From Zwartia panacis (GTDB taxonomy: Bacteria > Pseudomonadota > Gammaproteobacteria > Burkholderiales > Burkholderiaceae_B): DNA of 64,000 nt. Under the pieces are notes generated by a model, which saw only the letters and a list, made by a program, of their open reading frames with translations, did no database searches and was not told where the DNA came from. The stretch is from contig NZ_JAUHHF010000007.1 of the NCBI RefSeq assembly GCF_030410395.1, positions 62,001 through 126,000 on the forward strand. Reading direction: 5' to 3'. Below are positions 1 through 7,562 of this stretch, one piece after another. The translations under genes and the position numbers were made by a program. The first letter of the stretch is position 1; the number at the start of each line of letters is the position of its first letter.

Positions 1-1935
1 ACGCAGCCAGGGCTGAGTCATCACCATGTAGTAGAAGGTGATACCCAGACCGCCGATCATGCCAGCGACTGCACCGTACTTGTTTGCGCGCTTCCAGAAG
101 ATCCCCAGCGTCAGGGCAGGGAAGAACGCCGCCGCGGCAAAGGAGAACGCAGCAGAAACCAGGAACAAGATGTCAGCCGGTTTTTGTGCGGCCACATAAG
201 CTGCGGCAAGAGCAACGATCAGCAACAAGATTTTCGAAATCAACACGCGACGGGCAGTCGGCGCATTGGGGTTGATCATCTTGAAGTAGAGGTCGTGTGA
301 CAAAGCGTTGGCGATTGTCAGCAACAAGCCGTCAGCGGTTGAAAGCGCCGCAGCCAAGCCGCCCGCTGCCACCATGCCCGAGATCACATAAGGCAAACCA
401 CCGATCTCTGGCGTGGCCAACACGACGATGTCGCCACCAATACGCATTTCGCCAAGTTGCAGAATGCCATCTTTGTTCACGTCGACAACAGACAACAAGG
501 AGGGGTCAACAGTTGCCCATTGCGCGATCCATCCCGGTAGTTTGTCGAACGGCGTACCCACCAGGACATGGAAGACTTCATATTTCACCAGCACGGCTAA
601 TGCGGGGGCCGTGAAGTAAAGCAAGAAGATAAAGAACAAGGACCATGTCACCGACTCGCGGGCCTGTTTGACCGAAGGCGTGGTGTAGTAGCGCATCAGG
701 ATGTGAGGAAGCGCAGCCGTACCGACCATCAAGCAGAAAATCAACGCAAGGAAGTTACGACGGGAGGTGTCGTAGGCGACCTTTTGTGCATCGGTTCCGT
801 TCGGATCCCCCGCAAACTGCTGTGCGTGACGAGGCATACCGGCCAGTGGCACCGCCCGAGCGTTGTTTGCATTACGCTCTTGCGTCCACAGTTTTTGCGC
901 TGCGGCTTCGGTCGTGGGGACTGCCGCCAGAGCCTTTTGAGCCGCTTCGAGTTCTGCCTTTGGAGCATTGGATGCTTTCAGGTCAGCAACGCGCTTCTCG
1001 GCAGCTGCTTTGTCCGCAGCCATCGCAGCAGGGATGTCTTTGAGCTTCGCAGCGGCTTCTTCTGCACGCTTTTTATAGATCGCAATGACCTCAAGCTCTT
1101 TGGGATCCTTGAGTAACTCGGCTTCTTTGGCGGTCACTTTTTCAAGCTGATAACCGTAGATCGCCTGTGGAATCGGCACACCCGTTTGCTTAACAGAAAG
1201 CCAAACCACGGGAATCATGTAGGCAATGATCAGGATGATGTACTGAGCCACTTGAGTCCAAGTCACAGCACGCATACCACCGAGGAAAGAACACACCAAA
1301 ATGCCGCCGAGACCTAAAAAGATACCGATCTCAAAAGGCACACCCGACAGACGTGTCGTGATCAGTCCCACACCGTAAATCTGTGCCACCACATACGTGA
1401 ATGAGCAAAGAATTGCGGCGATGATCCCGAGCAGACGCGGCAAATTACCGTCATAACGCTCACCCAGAAAGTCTGGAATAGTGAATTGACCAAATTTGCG
1501 CAGATAAGGTGCGAGGAACAGTGCCACCAGGCAGTAGCCACCCGTCCAGCCCATGATGAAGGCCAAACCGCTGTAGCCTGTCAGGTACAAAGTACCTGCC
1601 ATACCGATAAAGGAAGCGGCTGACATCCAGTCCGCACCCGTTGCCATACCGTTATACAAAGCAGGCACTCGTCTTCCTGCAACGTAATACTCGGCTGCAT
1701 CGTTTGTACGGCTCATAATGCCGATGCCGGCATAGAGTGCAACTGTCGCTGCCAGGAAGATGTAACCAATCCAGGCTCGGGTCAGACCCATTTGCTCGGC
1801 GATTGCCAGGGCAATCACGAAAGCGACAAAACCACCGGTGTACCAAGTGTAGACTTTGTTAAGAGACTTTTTGAATTGTGCGTTCGTGGTGTTTGAGGCG
1901 AACATTCCGCCTTCGTCGGGAGTCATTCCGGCCAT
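1..1935 (-). CDS. Sodium:solute symporter large subunit (VC_2705-like), C-terminus cut by window edge
   Basis: Inner-membrane sodium-coupled symporter of the SSS family, related to acetate/monocarboxylate carriers. 645 codons are readable without a stop; the end lies beyond the left edge. Multiple hydrophobic segments are visible from about residue 33, with SSS-type stretches (residues 84-120, 'ATGADWMSAASFIGMAG' near 98-114; 'AALSTADGLLLTIANALSHD' around 530-550). Two unusual parts: a roughly 130-residue Ala/Lys/Glu-rich hydrophilic insertion (about 264-392) and an EF-hand-like loop (D485, N487, D489, G490, E496). The ATG follows the small-subunit stop by one base and has a GAGGAGGAGGA ribosome site encoded by the end of that gene. 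The small-subunit neighbour (DUF4212) is the known partner of this subfamily. Substrate unknown; a short-chain organic acid is an inference. Confidence 0.9.
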   Translation of the reverse strand, partial: MAGMTPDEGGMFASNTTNAQFKKSLNKVYTWYTGGFVAFVIALAIAEQMGLTRAWIGYIFLAATVALYAGIGIMSRTNDAAEYYVAGRRVPALYNGMATGADWMSAASFIGMAGTLYLTGYSGLAFIMGWTGGYCLVALFLAPYLRKFGQFTIPDFLGERYDGNLPRLLGIIAAILCSFTYVVAQIYGVGLITTRLSGVPFEIGIFLGLGGILVCSFLGGMRAVTWTQVAQYIILIIAYMIPVVWLSVKQTGVPIPQAIYGYQLEKVTAKEAELLKDPKELEVIAIYKKRAEEAAAKLKDIPAAMAADKAAAEKRVADLKASNAPKAELEAAQKALAAVPTTEAAAQKLWTQERNANNARAVPLAGMPRHAQQFAGDPNGTDAQKVAYDTSRRNFLALIFCLMVGTAALPHILMRYYTTPSVKQARESVTWSLFFIFLLYFTAPALAVLVKYEVFHVLVGTPFDKLPGWIAQWATVDPSLLSVVDVNKDGILQLGEMRIGGDIVVLATPEIGGLPYVISGMVAAGGLAAALSTADGLLLTIANALSHDLYFKMINPNAPTARRVLISKILLLIVALAAAYVAAQKPADILFLVSAAFSFAAAAFFPALTLGIFWKRANKYGAVAGMIGGLGITFYYMVMTQPWLR

Positions 1936-1936
1936 G

Positions 1937-2200
1937 TTATTCCTCCTCCTCTTCGTTGACGCCGCATTCTTCGTCAAGCTTGTTCATGTACGAGGCATAA
2001 AACCAGATGATCAGGCAATACACCACCAGAGAGCCTTGTGCCCCCATCCAAAAACTAAAGGGCCATCCAAAAAAGGTGAAGTCGAGCTCTCGGGCAAAGT
2101 AGCTCACTACAAAAGTGACAAAAAACCAGATCAGCAACAGTATTGAAGTGATGCGTAGGTTTTTTTGCCAGTACACCCGATGTTTTTCGGTCAGTTGCAC
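1937..2200 (-). CDS. Sodium:solute symporter small subunit, DUF4212 family
   Basis: 87-residue inner-membrane protein with two predicted transmembrane helices (about residues 17-35 and 48-68), matching the DUF4212 / putative symporter small-subunit family that is encoded next to VC_2705-type symporters. The N-terminus 'LTEKHRVYWQKNLR' is characteristic of the family. It ends in a run of five glutamates whose codons form the ribosome binding site of the large-subunit gene one base downstream, so the two genes are probably translationally coupled. Co-transcribed with the TPR gene 46 bp upstream is likely but not certain. Confidence 0.88.
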   Translation of the reverse strand: MQLTEKHRVYWQKNLRITSILLLIWFFVTFVVSYFARELDFTFFGWPFSFWMGAQGSLVVYCLIIWFYASYMNKLDEECGVNEEEEE

Positions 2201-2246
2201 GGTTAAGTCTCCTCATCGTTATAAAACAAACTGCAAATAAAACTGC

Positions 2247-2813
2247 TTAAACATTCAGTCCTGTCTCGCGCTCGAGTTGACGCGCGAACTTCGGTTCAAA
2301 ACTTTTCAGGTGCTGAATAATTTTTGTCGCTTCATCGGGCTTTTGGCGTTCCATATGGACGCGCGCAAGCTGATACCAAGCATAGGGACTCATGGGCTGC
2401 AGCTTGGTGTTGCGCTCGAGCGCATCGACTGCCTCATCTAGTCTGCCTTGTTGTATCAAGGTCAGTCCGAGTCCGTACCAAGCTTGATCCAGATTCGAGT
2501 TAAGTTCGAGGGCGCGTCTGAAAGAACGTTCAGCCTCTACCGGGCGCTCGAGCTCCTGCTGAAGAAAACCCAGATTGAACCAGGCGTATACGGGCGCATC
2601 GGGCTTTCGGACCAGTCGTTCATAGTCGGAAATCGCTCCGTTTTTATCGCCCAGCTCAGCCTTTAAGTGCGCCAGGCTACCAAGCGCGTAGCTGTCATCG
2701 GGATATTCTTTGAGCATGTCCTCAAACATGCCGACTGCCCGTGCACGTTGACCAAAGACAATCAAGGTCACCGCACACCATTTGAATTTTTGCCAGTTCA
2801 GGTCCAGTTTCAT
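2247..2813 (-). CDS. Tetratricopeptide repeat protein
   Basis: 188-residue protein made almost entirely of TPR helices. Repeats are recognisable around residues 28-60, 63-95 ('AWFNLGFLQQELERPVEAER'), 97-130 ('AWYGLGLTLIQQGRLDEAV') and 131-165 ('AWYQLARVHMERQKPDEAT'). The N-terminus carries a weakly hydrophobic segment (about 11-22) and could be membrane-anchored or just the first helix. Its ATG overlaps the stop of the upstream membrane-protein gene (ATGA), so the two are translationally coupled. Function is not known. Its position directly before the symporter genes suggests an accessory or assembly role, which is inference. Confidence 0.75.
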   Translation of the reverse strand: MKLDLNWQKFKWCAVTLIVFGQRARAVGMFEDMLKEYPDDSYALGSLAHLKAELGDKNGAISDYERLVRKPDAPVYAWFNLGFLQQELERPVEAERSFRRALELNSNLDQAWYGLGLTLIQQGRLDEAVDALERNTKLQPMSPYAWYQLARVHMERQKPDEATKIIQHLKSFEPKFARQLERETGLNV

Positions 2814-3106
2814 TTACAGCCCACCATTCCAACTGAAACACAGTGTTCGATTTTTGCGACCGTTACCGCAAAGTAGAGCGCTGACACTAAACAAAAAGCA
2901 ACAAAGGCATGATGGCGTGTCGCGATTTGTTTTGGGGAGATTAATGCCGCTAGGGAAAGCCAGGGTTTGTTGACGACTTGGAAAAGTTGATAAAACAAAT
3001 TCGTGTCACGTTTAGCACCAGCGATCAGGAATAAGAGTCCCTGGCCAAGAAGCGCGAGTATTCCGATGTAAAGCAACAACTGGAAAATATTTAGAAAAAG
3101 CAGCAA
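2810..3106 (-). CDS. Small membrane protein of unknown function
   Basis: 98 residues with two hydrophobic helices (about residues 2-30 and 66-87) separated by a polar loop; I do not recognise a named family. The start is a TTG, supported by a GGGAG ribosome site seven bases upstream; no ATG occurs before the first helix. The stop overlaps the TPR gene start by four bases (ATGA). First gene of the presumed membrane protein-TPR-symporter operon, 180 bp downstream of the TctE-like kinase gene on the same strand, with a PhoB/OmpR-type direct repeat in that gap. Confidence 0.65.
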   Translation of the reverse strand: MLLFLNIFQLLLYIGILALLGQGLLFLIAGAKRDTNLFYQLFQVVNKPWLSLAALISPKQIATRHHAFVAFCLVSALYFAVTVAKIEHCVSVGMVGCK

Positions 3107-3143
3107 CCTGTGTCTCCCAACTTTATTTTCGCCAACCAGCGAA

Positions 3144-3203
3144 TTTATAGTCGCGTTTTAATGCACGCACTGTAAGGCGGATTTCTGACAGCTTTCTGAC
3201 AAA
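3144..3203 (-). promoter_or_regulatory. PhoB/OmpR-type direct repeat and possible promoter upstream of membrane protein-TPR-symporter genes
   Basis: On the minus strand two near-identical heptamers, TTGTCAG and CTGTCAG, each followed by an A-rich tetramer, repeat with an 11-bp start-to-start distance (occupying about 3182-3203). This is the arrangement bound head-to-tail by OmpR/PhoB-family regulators and resembles a Pho box. Downstream on the same strand a TATAAA (3144-3149) could be the -10, with no good -35 at the expected place, as in activator-dependent promoters. Which regulator binds is inference; the TctD-like regulator encoded upstream is one candidate and PhoB is the other. Confidence 0.45.
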
Positions 3204-3260
3204 TATGCATGGATCGTCGTATCTGTTGCGGATCGATCAAAATCGGCCATTTCACCAACT

Positions 3261-3283
3261 AAAACAGAGGGTTAACCCGCTCT
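3261..3283 (-). terminator. Possible weak terminator after tctE-like gene
   Basis: On the minus strand, just past the kinase stop codon, a GGG-TTAA-CCC hairpin flanked by AGAG/TCT is followed by a short T-rich stretch (GTTTTAG). The stem is short and the T-run poor, so termination may be partial. Confidence 0.3.
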
Positions 3284-3286
3284 GAT

Positions 3287-4771
3287 CTAATCTCTGAGTG
3301 TGCGCTGCAGCATGGCGTGAAAATGTAATTCGATGCGTGCACCGGTTGCATCGGGTATCGTTTGCCGAAGGTGTGTATCAGTCACCACGACTTTGGCGTG
3401 ATGTCGCTGTGCAATTTCACGAACGATTGCCAGACCGAGACCGCTTCCATCTACACCAGAGCCCAGAACGCGATAAAACCTGTCAAAAACGCGTTCGCGC
3501 TCCTCAGGTGCAATGCCAGGGCCAGAGTCTTCGACAGCGAGAACAACCCGGCCTGACTCTTGGTGCAGGCTGACGGTGATATGACCTGGACCGGGCGTGT
3601 AGCGAATGGCGTTATCGATCAAGTTGTTGAGCGCCTCACCGAGCAAAAGACTCTGACCTTGAATGTAAATCGGCTGATCGGTTCCCTCGAAACCGAGATC
3701 GATCCCTTTGTTCAGCGCGACATGAACCCATTTTTGAAGATGTTCTTTTGCGAGGTGGGTTAAATCCATTGGCGGCATTTCCATCGTGTTTGGATTTTCC
3801 GCATTTGCCATGAGTAAAAGTTGATTGACTAATCGGGTTGCCCGAGTTGTCCCGGCAATGATTTGCTCCAGGCTTGCTTGCGTATTGGAGGCAGGTTCAC
3901 TTCGCATCGCCAGCTCTGCTTGTGTTCGCAATCCCGCCAGAGGTGTTTTGAGCTGGTGCGCAGCATCCGCGACAAATCGTCTTTGGGCAAGCAGTGTCGC
4001 CTCAAGGCGACTGAGGAGGTCGTTCATCGCGGTAATCAAGGGGCCAATCTCAGAGGGCGCCAACCGCTCATCAATAGGAGACAGGTCGTCCGGGCGGCGG
4101 GCCCTTAGCCTGCGCTGGAGCGCGTTGATCGGTGCGACACCGCGCGACAATCCAAACCATACAAGCACCACGGCAATCGGCAATACGATAAATTGAGGGA
4201 TGATCACGCCCTTGATGATGTCGTTGGCCAACTGGGTGCGTCGATCCACAGACTCGGCCGCAACCAGAAGGACAGGGCCGGAGCCGCGCGCGCTCAAATC
4301 CATCCAGGTGTAGGCGATACGGATTTCAAAGTCTCGCAGTGTGTGGTTTTCATAGTATGTTGTATTCGGCAGGTCAGCAGGCGTTCTCTCGGGCGTGGGG
4401 AGCTCTCCGTCACCACCGAGAAGATCGCCATTTGGGCCGATCGCTTTCCAAAACACGCCATCATTTTCTCTGATTCGCAACGCCAAGCGTGCGGGTGCCG
4501 ACATTCGCAATGACACCACATCTTCATTGACTTCTACTTGCTGCCCCAAGACCTGCAAGGCGTTAGCCAGACCGAGGTCGTATGGGACATTGGCTAAGTT
4601 TTGGGCGACGACATAAGTGATCGCAATGCTCATTGGCCAAAGCAAGAAGAGCGGCGCAAGCATCCAGTCCAGAATCTCACCCAGAAGGGATCGACGGGAG
4701 GACTCTGCGCTTGGCGCGCTTTCTCCCGCTTGAATCACAGCCAGTGCCTCGCGGTTGATTAAACCGCTCAT
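3287..4771 (-). CDS. tctE: TctE-like sensor histidine kinase
   Basis: 494-residue membrane histidine kinase, the partner of the adjacent OmpR-type regulator. Two transmembrane helices (about 34-56 and 187-208) flank a periplasmic domain of about 130 residues of the tricarboxylate-sensor type. This is followed by a HAMP-like linker, an H-box with H272 in 'DAAHQLKTPLAG', an N-box 'NLIDNAIRYTPG' and G-boxes 'DSGPGIAPEE' and 'GSGLGLAIV'. All catalytic motifs are intact. Its start overlaps the regulator stop (ATGA). The resemblance to TctE is by overall layout and the N-terminal 'LLGEILDWMLAPLFLLWP' stretch; the ligand is unknown, with organic acids being plausible. Confidence 0.88.
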   Translation of the reverse strand: MSGLINREALAVIQAGESAPSAESSRRSLLGEILDWMLAPLFLLWPMSIAITYVVAQNLANVPYDLGLANALQVLGQQVEVNEDVVSLRMSAPARLALRIRENDGVFWKAIGPNGDLLGGDGELPTPERTPADLPNTTYYENHTLRDFEIRIAYTWMDLSARGSGPVLLVAAESVDRRTQLANDIIKGVIIPQFIVLPIAVVLVWFGLSRGVAPINALQRRLRARRPDDLSPIDERLAPSEIGPLITAMNDLLSRLEATLLAQRRFVADAAHQLKTPLAGLRTQAELAMRSEPASNTQASLEQIIAGTTRATRLVNQLLLMANAENPNTMEMPPMDLTHLAKEHLQKWVHVALNKGIDLGFEGTDQPIYIQGQSLLLGEALNNLIDNAIRYTPGPGHITVSLHQESGRVVLAVEDSGPGIAPEERERVFDRFYRVLGSGVDGSGLGLAIVREIAQRHHAKVVVTDTHLRQTIPDATGARIELHFHAMLQRTLRD

Positions 4772-5445
4772 GTGGTGCTCGAGTCACGCTCTAAGCAATA
4801 ACCTAGTCCTCGGACTGTCGCGATTTTGACACCGCTCGGTTCCAGTTTTTTGCGCAGACGGTGAACATAGACTTCGATCGCGTTCGAGCTGACCTCTTCA
4901 CCCCATTCGCACAGATGGTCGACGATTTGAGTTTTGCTAACCATCCGACCGCTGCGAGTCAATAAAATTTCTAACAGACTGACCTCGCGCGCAGACAGCT
5001 CGAGAGGATGTTGATCCACAAGCGCCACACGACCGGTCTGATCAAACTCCAGACGGCCATGACGCAATATTGTCGAGCCACCGCCAACGCCTCTGCGGGT
5101 CAGTGCCCTGACCCGAGCTTCAAGTTCGGAAAGAGAGAAGGGTTTGGCCATGTAATCGTCCGCGCCGAGGTCTAGTCCTTTGACACGCTGCTCGACGCTG
5201 TCCGCGGCCGTCAGAATCAGCACAGGCAAGTGCGAGTTTTTGCTGCGCAGGTTACTCAAGACCTCCAGACCAGACATGCGCGGCAACCCCAGATCCAGTA
5301 TCAACAGATCAAACTCTTGCGAACGTAGAGCCGAGTCGGCCGCGAGTCCGTCGCTCACGGCATCGACCGCATAGCCGTTTAAACGTAGTGAACGAGTGAG
5401 GCCATCGGCCAGAATGCTGTCATCTTCGGCGATCAGGATACGCAT
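4768..5445 (-). CDS. tctD: TctD-like OmpR-family response regulator
   Basis: 225-residue DNA-binding response regulator. The receiver domain (about 1-115) has the acidic pocket 'EDD' at 7-9, phospho-acceptor D51 in 'LLILDLGLP' and the conserved K101 in 'MAKPF'. The C-terminal winged helix (about 125-220) ends with 'EVYVHRLRKKL' and 'TVRGLGYCL', typical of OmpR-type regulators. It is translated with the TctE-like kinase through a four-base overlap. It lies divergent to recA, which is likely a neighbour by conserved order and not a target. Confidence 0.9.
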   Translation of the reverse strand: MRILIAEDDSILADGLTRSLRLNGYAVDAVSDGLAADSALRSQEFDLLILDLGLPRMSGLEVLSNLRSKNSHLPVLILTAADSVEQRVKGLDLGADDYMAKPFSLSELEARVRALTRRGVGGGSTILRHGRLEFDQTGRVALVDQHPLELSAREVSLLEILLTRSGRMVSKTQIVDHLCEWGEEVSSNAIEVYVHRLRKKLEPSGVKIATVRGLGYCLERDSSTT

Positions 5446-5621
5446 GGATATTTATCGAGAGCTTTGCAGAACGTGGATACAAAGGAGTGAATGCATGAAG
5501 TCTGTGTAAGGAGAATTCCAATCCATTCTTGCACAGCCCTTGATTCCTGCCTATGCTCCAGACTTGAAACCCGTATAAACCCTAATTAGAGGGAAAAATA
5601 AAAAGGTTTCACATGAAGATA

Positions 5622-5651
5622 TTGTCATACTGTTTATTTGTACAGTATAAT
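5622..5651 (+). promoter_or_regulatory. recA sigma-70 promoter with LexA operator in the spacer
   Basis: -35 TTGTCA (5622-5627) and a perfect -10 TATAAT (5646-5651) are separated by 18 bp. Between them sits a full LexA box, CTGT-N8-ACAG at 5630-5645, extended by TA on both sides (5628-5647) as in the classical SOS consensus. LexA bound here would cover the RNA polymerase contact region, so recA should be SOS-inducible. The match to the consensus is exact at all eight conserved bases. Confidence 0.93.
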
Positions 5652-5663
5652 TGAGTGTAATAA

Positions 5664-5743
5664 TTTCTCATTTAGGATTTCTCACTTAGTGCTAGGTATC
5701 GAGTTTCAAATACTGAGAGCCAAATACTAAGTCTCGAAATACT
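5664..5743 (+). repeat. Phased short direct repeats in the recA leader
   Basis: TTTCTCATTTAG (5664-5675) and TTTCTCACTTAG (5678-5689) repeat with a 14-bp period. Further on AAATACT occurs at 5708, 5722 and 5737, again 14-15 bp apart. All lie downstream of the expected transcription start, inside the untranslated leader. No function is known to me. Confidence 0.6.
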
Positions 5744-5783
5744 GCGTCTAGAAATTAGCCCCCATTCAACTCAAGGAACTTCC

Positions 5784-6947
5784 ATGGATGACAAAACCCT
5801 CAAGGCCGGCTCTTCTGAAAAAGGCAAGGCTCTGGCTGCCGCGCTCTCCCAGATCGAGAAGCAATTCGGCAAGGGCTCGATCATGCGATATGGCGACAAT
5901 GAGGTCGAACACGACATTCAGGTTGTCTCTACGGGCTCGTTAGGGTTGGATATTGCCTTGGGCGTAGGTGGTTTGCCACGCGGCCGCGTAGTTGAAATCT
6001 ATGGTCCAGAGTCATCCGGCAAGACGACATTGACGCTACAAGTGATCGCTGAAATGCAAAAAGTCGGCGGCACCTGCGCTTTTATCGACGCCGAACATGC
6101 GCTGGATGTGCAATATGCCTCCAAACTTGGCGTCAATCTGACGGATTTGTTGATTTCACAGCCTGATACCGGTGAGCAGGCCCTCGAAATTACGGATGCT
6201 CTGGTGCGTTCAGGCTCCGTCGACTTGATTGTGATCGACTCGGTTGCGGCACTTGTCCCTAAGGCTGAAATTGAAGGCGAGATGGGGGATTCCTTACCCG
6301 GCCTCCAGGCTCGACTGATGAGCCAGGCACTTCGTAAGCTCACCGCCAGTATCAAGCGAACGAATTGCATGGTGATCTTTATTAACCAGATCCGCATGAA
6401 AATTGGCGTCATGTTCGGTAATCCCGAGACAACGACAGGTGGTAATGCCCTTAAGTTTTACTCATCCGTTCGTTTGGATATTCGACGTATTGGTGCCATT
6501 AAAAAAGGTGACGAGGTAGTCGGCAACGAAACGCGCGTGAAAGTCGTTAAAAATAAAATCGCACCGCCATTCAAGCAGGCTGAGTTTGACATTATGTATG
6601 GTGCAGGTATCTCCCGTGAAGGTGAGATTCTGGATCTGGGTGTGACGGCGGGCATTGTTGACAAGGCCGGAGCCTGGTTTAGCTATAACGGCGAGCGTAT
6701 TGGTCAAGGTCGTGACAACGTCCGCGATTATTTGCGCGAACATCCAGCGATGGCGATCGAAATCGAAAATCGGGTACGTGAGCAATTAGGTGTTGTCCCA
6801 CGTGTCGGTGGAGCCTCTGCTACAAGCGCATCTTCCGCAAGTGCCTCGGCTGCGGGTGCTACTGTGTCAGCGTCATCCTCTAAAAGCGGATCGTCCAAGG
6901 CAAGCAAGCTTGTCGCATCCGAACCAAGTCTTGATGACGACCTTTAA
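5784..6947 (+). CDS. recA: Recombinase RecA
   Basis: 387-residue RecA: ATP-dependent strand exchange in recombinational repair and co-protease for LexA self-cleavage. Walker A 'GPESSGKT' at residues 74-81, Walker B '[10 protein letters not shown]', and the L1/L2 DNA-binding loop regions ('EGEMGD', '[17 protein letters not shown]') are intact. The ATG has a good AAGGAA ribosome site. It is some 35 residues longer than the E. coli protein because of a Ser/Ala-rich linker (about 343-375) before the acidic tail 'SLDDDL'. Controlled by a LexA box in its promoter and followed 33 bp later by its modulator recX. Confidence 0.98.
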   Translation: MDDKTLKAGSSEKGKALAAALSQIEKQFGKGSIMRYGDNEVEHDIQVVSTGSLGLDIALGVGGLPRGRVVEIYGPESSGKTTLTLQVIAEMQKVGGTCAFIDAEHALDVQYASKLGVNLTDLLISQPDTGEQALEITDALVRSGSVDLIVIDSVAALVPKAEIEGEMGDSLPGLQARLMSQALRKLTASIKRTNCMVIFINQIRMKIGVMFGNPETTTGGNALKFYSSVRLDIRRIGAIKKGDEVVGNETRVKVVKNKIAPPFKQAEFDIMYGAGISREGEILDLGVTAGIVDKAGAWFSYNGERIGQGRDNVRDYLREHPAMAIEIENRVREQLGVVPRVGGASATSASSASASAAGATVSASSSKSGSSKASKLVASEPSLDDDL

Positions 6948-6980
6948 CCACAAAATAGTTCAATCGTAAGTAGAGCTTCC

Positions 6981-7493
6981 GTGCCCAACGATGCACAAGA
7001 CGATGAGTTTGAAGTAGGTCCCAAGCCTGCAGCACCACGGCCTGGTCTTTCGCTTAAGGCCAGAGCCGTGGGTTTGCTGTCCCGTCGAGAGCACAGTCGT
7101 GCGGAGCTTGAGCGCAAGCTCGCACCGCATGCAGAAAGCGCTGAGGCATTAGCAAAGGTCTTGGATGAGCTCGCTCAGGCGGGCTGGCAGTCTGATGTAC
7201 GGTTTGTTCAGGGCTGGGTGCATCGTAAAGCGCCTGCTCACGGGCTCGCCCGAATCTCTCAGGATCTTCGGCTTCAAGGGGTTGGTTCTGAAGAGATCGC
7301 CAAGGTGCAAGCTGAGCTAAAAAACTCTGAGTTCGAGAGGGCAAAAGCAGTCTGGAGTAAAAAATTTTCCCAGCGAGAGACTCCTTTGAGCACCTCAGAG
7401 TACGCCAAACAAGGCAGGTTCCTCGCATCTCGTGGTTTTTCAATGGACATCATCCATCGAGTTTTAAAAGGGACCAGTGATCACGAGAGCTAG
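6981..7493 (+). CDS. recX: Regulatory protein RecX
   Basis: 170-residue RecX, which binds RecA filaments and limits RecA activity. The family's three-helix repeat pattern is visible ('GLLSRREHSRAELERKL' near 33-49, 'DELAQAGWQSDVRFVQGWV', and a C-terminal 'KQGRFLASRGFSMDIIHRVL'). The start is a GTG at 6981. Its place directly behind recA, 33 bp away and without a terminator, indicates co-transcription from the SOS promoter. Confidence 0.93.
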   Translation: MPNDAQDDEFEVGPKPAAPRPGLSLKARAVGLLSRREHSRAELERKLAPHAESAEALAKVLDELAQAGWQSDVRFVQGWVHRKAPAHGLARISQDLRLQGVGSEEIAKVQAELKNSEFERAKAVWSKKFSQRETPLSTSEYAKQGRFLASRGFSMDIIHRVLKGTSDHES

Positions 7494-7562
7494 GTCATAA
7501 CGCCTGTGCTGAGCTATACTTTTGGTCTCTGTTGCAATGTGTCATTTGACCATTTACCCCGT

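Larger units (their letters stand above)
5446..5783. other. Intergenic region between tctD-like gene and recA
   Basis: 338 bp without a credible gene. The left part presumably holds the minus-strand promoter of the two-component genes (not resolved). The right part holds the recA promoter with its LexA operator (5622-5651) and a roughly 125-nt leader containing two families of short direct repeats (5664-5689 and 5708-5743). Confidence 0.7.

Noticed and set aside
703-1116. Plus-strand reading frame of 137 codons opposite the symporter
   Set aside because: Antisense shadow of the symporter gene; no domain, no ribosome site, and the minus-strand frame is open throughout.
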